Origin: an uncultured Oscillospiraceae bacterium
Lineage (GTDB): Bacteria; Bacillota; Clostridia; Oscillospirales; Acutalibacteraceae
Length of the DNA stretch: 5,631 bases
Assembly (NCBI GenBank): GCA_902461995.1
Contig: CABQAA010000155.1
Coordinates: forward strand, 1 to 5,631
Direction of reading: 5' to 3'
Part shown: positions 5,595 through 5,631 of the stretch, in pieces
How positions within the stretch are numbered: position 1 is the first letter of the stretch
How the letters are laid out: each line of letters opens with the position of its first letter
Made by a program: the position numbers and the translations under genes
The notes under the pieces: model-generated
What the model saw: the letters and a program-made list of their open reading frames with translations, nothing else
Database searches by the model: none
What the model was told of the DNA's origin: nothing

Positions 5595-5629
5595 AAAAAG
5601 GAGCCGCGAGATTCTGTCCCGCGGCTCCT
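5595..5629 (-). terminator. Intrinsic terminator of an upstream minus-strand gene
   Basis: On the minus strand AGGAGCCGCG (5629-5620) pairs perfectly with CGCGGCTCCT (5608-5599) across an 11-nt loop. The T-run TTTTT at 5599-5595 follows the stem, its first T also closing the stem. The plus strand has no T-run after the stem, so it works for minus-strand transcription only. It shows that a gene in the same direction ends just beyond the right edge and insulates the lipase promoter. Confidence 0.85.
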
Positions 5630-5631
5630 AC

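Overview
The window looks like a chromosomal segment of a GC-rich Gram-positive anaerobe, most likely a clostridial (Oscillospiraceae-like) bacterium. This is inferred from about 60% or higher G+C in the genes, strong AGGAG-type ribosome binding sites, and the style of the SbcC, ZIP and patatin proteins. No rRNA, tRNA, CRISPR array or transposase gene is visible, so the assignment is tentative.

All three well-supported genes lie on the minus strand and read right to left. At the right edge (5595-5629) an intrinsic terminator closes a minus-strand gene that lies outside the window. Next come a set of short palindromes (5558-5580), a good sigma-A-type promoter with an extended -10 (5531-5559), and a GC-rich leader of about 160 nt. 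The leader precedes a patatin-like serine lipase/phospholipase (4486-5361). Thirteen bases later comes a GufA-type ZIP metal transporter (3684-4472) whose ribosome binding site overlaps the lipase stop codon, so these two form a tight operon. After a 147-bp gap holding nested inverted repeats and a weak terminator-like hairpin comes sbcC (396-3536). It encodes the complete ATPase/coiled-coil/zinc-hook subunit of the SbcCD (Mre11-Rad50-type) nuclease, without sbcD beside it.

The left end (1-395) has no convincing gene. Positions 121-300 are only about 38% G+C, in sharp contrast with the genes. The stretch holds two good hairpins (64-94 and 166-204), promoter-like and RBS-like sites on the minus strand, and tiny open frames. 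It may be the leader of a gene beyond the left edge, a dispersed noncoding repeat, or acquired DNA. It is the least explained part of the window.

Functionally, the lipase and ZIP transporter are probably co-expressed. The link to sbcC may be only positional, although SbcCD needs zinc for its hook and a divalent metal (manganese in known enzymes) for its nuclease. I see no clearly new defence or mobile system. The hunt yields regulatory and structural curiosities rather than a new machine.
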